The notes beneath the pieces were generated by a model. That model was given only the letters and a program-made list of their open reading frames with translations, was not told where the DNA came from and searched no databases. Below are positions 5,730 to 6,048 of a stretch of 6,048 bases of DNA, piece by piece (the first letter of the stretch is position 1; every line of letters starts with the position of its first letter). The position numbers and the translations under genes are program-made. This DNA is from G039029935 sp039029935 (GTDB lineage Bacteria > Chloroflexota > Anaerolineae > Caldilineales > Caldilineaceae), in NCBI GenBank assembly GCA_039029935.1, contig JBCCFC010000865.1, positions 1-6,048 on the forward strand. Reading direction: 5' to 3'.

Positions 5730-5791
5730 CTTCTAGGAAGGGGTAACAGCCACTTTTGTATGCCTCGTAAATTGTACCCCCTTCCTAGAAG
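5730..5791. terminator. Hairpin after the CoxG-family gene (possible terminator)
   Basis: CTTCTAGGAAGGGGTA (5730-5745) pairs with TACCCCCTTCCTAGAAG (5775-5791), perfect apart from one bulged C, with a 29-base loop. It starts 4 bp after the TAG at 5723-5725. No U-tract follows on either strand, so it may slow polymerase or protect the 3' end rather than act as a classical intrinsic terminator. Confidence 0.5.
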
Positions 5792-5826
5792 AACATATAG
5801 TCCTGAACAATCACCAATTATCGTCG

Positions 5827-5855
5827 TTGACAGTTTTCTCTAACTAGAGTAAACC
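5827..5855 (+). promoter_or_regulatory. Candidate promoter with consensus -35
   Basis: TTGACA (5827-5832) is a perfect -35. After a 17-bp spacer comes TAAACC (5850-5855), a weak -10. Between them CTCTA-AC-TAGAG (5838-5849) forms a small inverted repeat that could be an operator. It would drive the possible gene starting at 5961, leaving a leader of about 100 bases. Confidence 0.3.
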
Positions 5856-5960
5856 TCAAACTTGGATTTTGACTCTCTGCTAAGGTAGACAGATTAACGT
5901 CAGCTGAGCTCTCTGCTTTTCGGTCGGGGAGTAGCGAGGTTTGTCGTAGAGCAGGAACAA

Positions 5961-6048
5961 ATGAACGCACCGACTCCAAAATACGCGATGAATACGTCTT
6001 CTTGGCATCGACTCCAAATGACATATTGCTGGCACAGCGGGGTGGTAA
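5961..6048 (+). CDS. Possible start of an unidentified gene, cut by the right edge
   Basis: An ATG at 5961 opens a frame that stays open to the window edge (29 codons, MNAPTPKYAMNTSSWHRLQM followed by TYCWHSGVV). AGGA at 5953-5956 lies 4 bases upstream and a TTGACA-type promoter candidate lies further up. I do not recognise the product. The tryptophan, histidine and cysteine content is not typical of random translation but 29 codons prove little. A competing minus-strand frame covers the same bases (5818-6048, open at the right edge). At most one is likely to be real, and both could be spurious. Confidence 0.3.
   Translation, partial: MNAPTPKYAMNTSSWHRLQMTYCWHSGVV

Noticed and set aside
5908..5960. 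Structured leader or tRNA-like sequence before the ATG at 5961
   Set aside because: No cloverleaf, T-loop motif or recognisable riboswitch core could be found by eye; only short, unconvincing pairings.
5818..6048. Minus-strand frame, 68 codons from an ATG at 6024 and open further to the edge
   Set aside because: The translation has no recognisable motif, is rich in Ser, Arg and Leu like a chance frame, has no convincing ribosome binding site before the ATG, and overlaps a plus-strand start with better signals. Kept only as an alternative.

Overview
The window looks like chromosomal DNA from an environmental bacterium. The best guess is a member of the Chloroflexota (Anaerolineae or Caldilineae type). 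The reasons are a substrate-binding lipoprotein whose mature N-terminus is an APVAP-plus-Asp/Ser/Ala linker, a solitary CoxG-family protein, wide intergenic gaps, and many hairpin repeats in those gaps. This is inference from style; there is no rRNA or other phylogenetic marker in the window.

Layout, left to right. (1) Bases 1-179 are the 3' end of a plus-strand gene whose product ends in an acidic pentapeptide repeat (EDEHS/EDEQG) encoded by a 15-bp tandem repeat. (2) Bases 180-457 are a gap holding two imperfect palindromic repeats. (3) Bases 458-2053 encode a family 1-type extracellular solute-binding lipoprotein with no permease or ATPase nearby. (4) Bases 2054-2358 are a gap packed with secondary structure: a hairpin after the stop, a 133-bp element bounded by 15-bp perfect inverted repeats, and a 56-bp near-perfect palindrome just upstream of the next gene. 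(5) Bases 2359-4755 encode a secreted type I sulfatase with the formylglycine motif CSPTR, an extra C-terminal beta-rich domain and an acidic tail. (6) Bases 4756-5116 hold nine consecutive 8-bp units, a 17-bp sequence that also occurs at 355-371, a very strong bidirectional terminator and a candidate promoter. (7) Bases 5117-5725 encode a CoxG/SRPBCC-family protein. (8) Bases 5726-6048 hold a hairpin, a TTGACA-type promoter candidate and possibly the start of another plus-strand gene cut by the window edge.

All well-supported genes are on the plus strand, but each is separated from the next by about 280-360 bp of structured sequence, so they are probably separate transcription units. The binding protein and the sulfatase are both exported and could serve uptake and desulfation of a sulfated glycan or sulfate ester. 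That link rests only on adjacency. CoxG appears without any CO dehydrogenase genes in view. The genes belong to known families; the less ordinary content is in the intergenic repeats.
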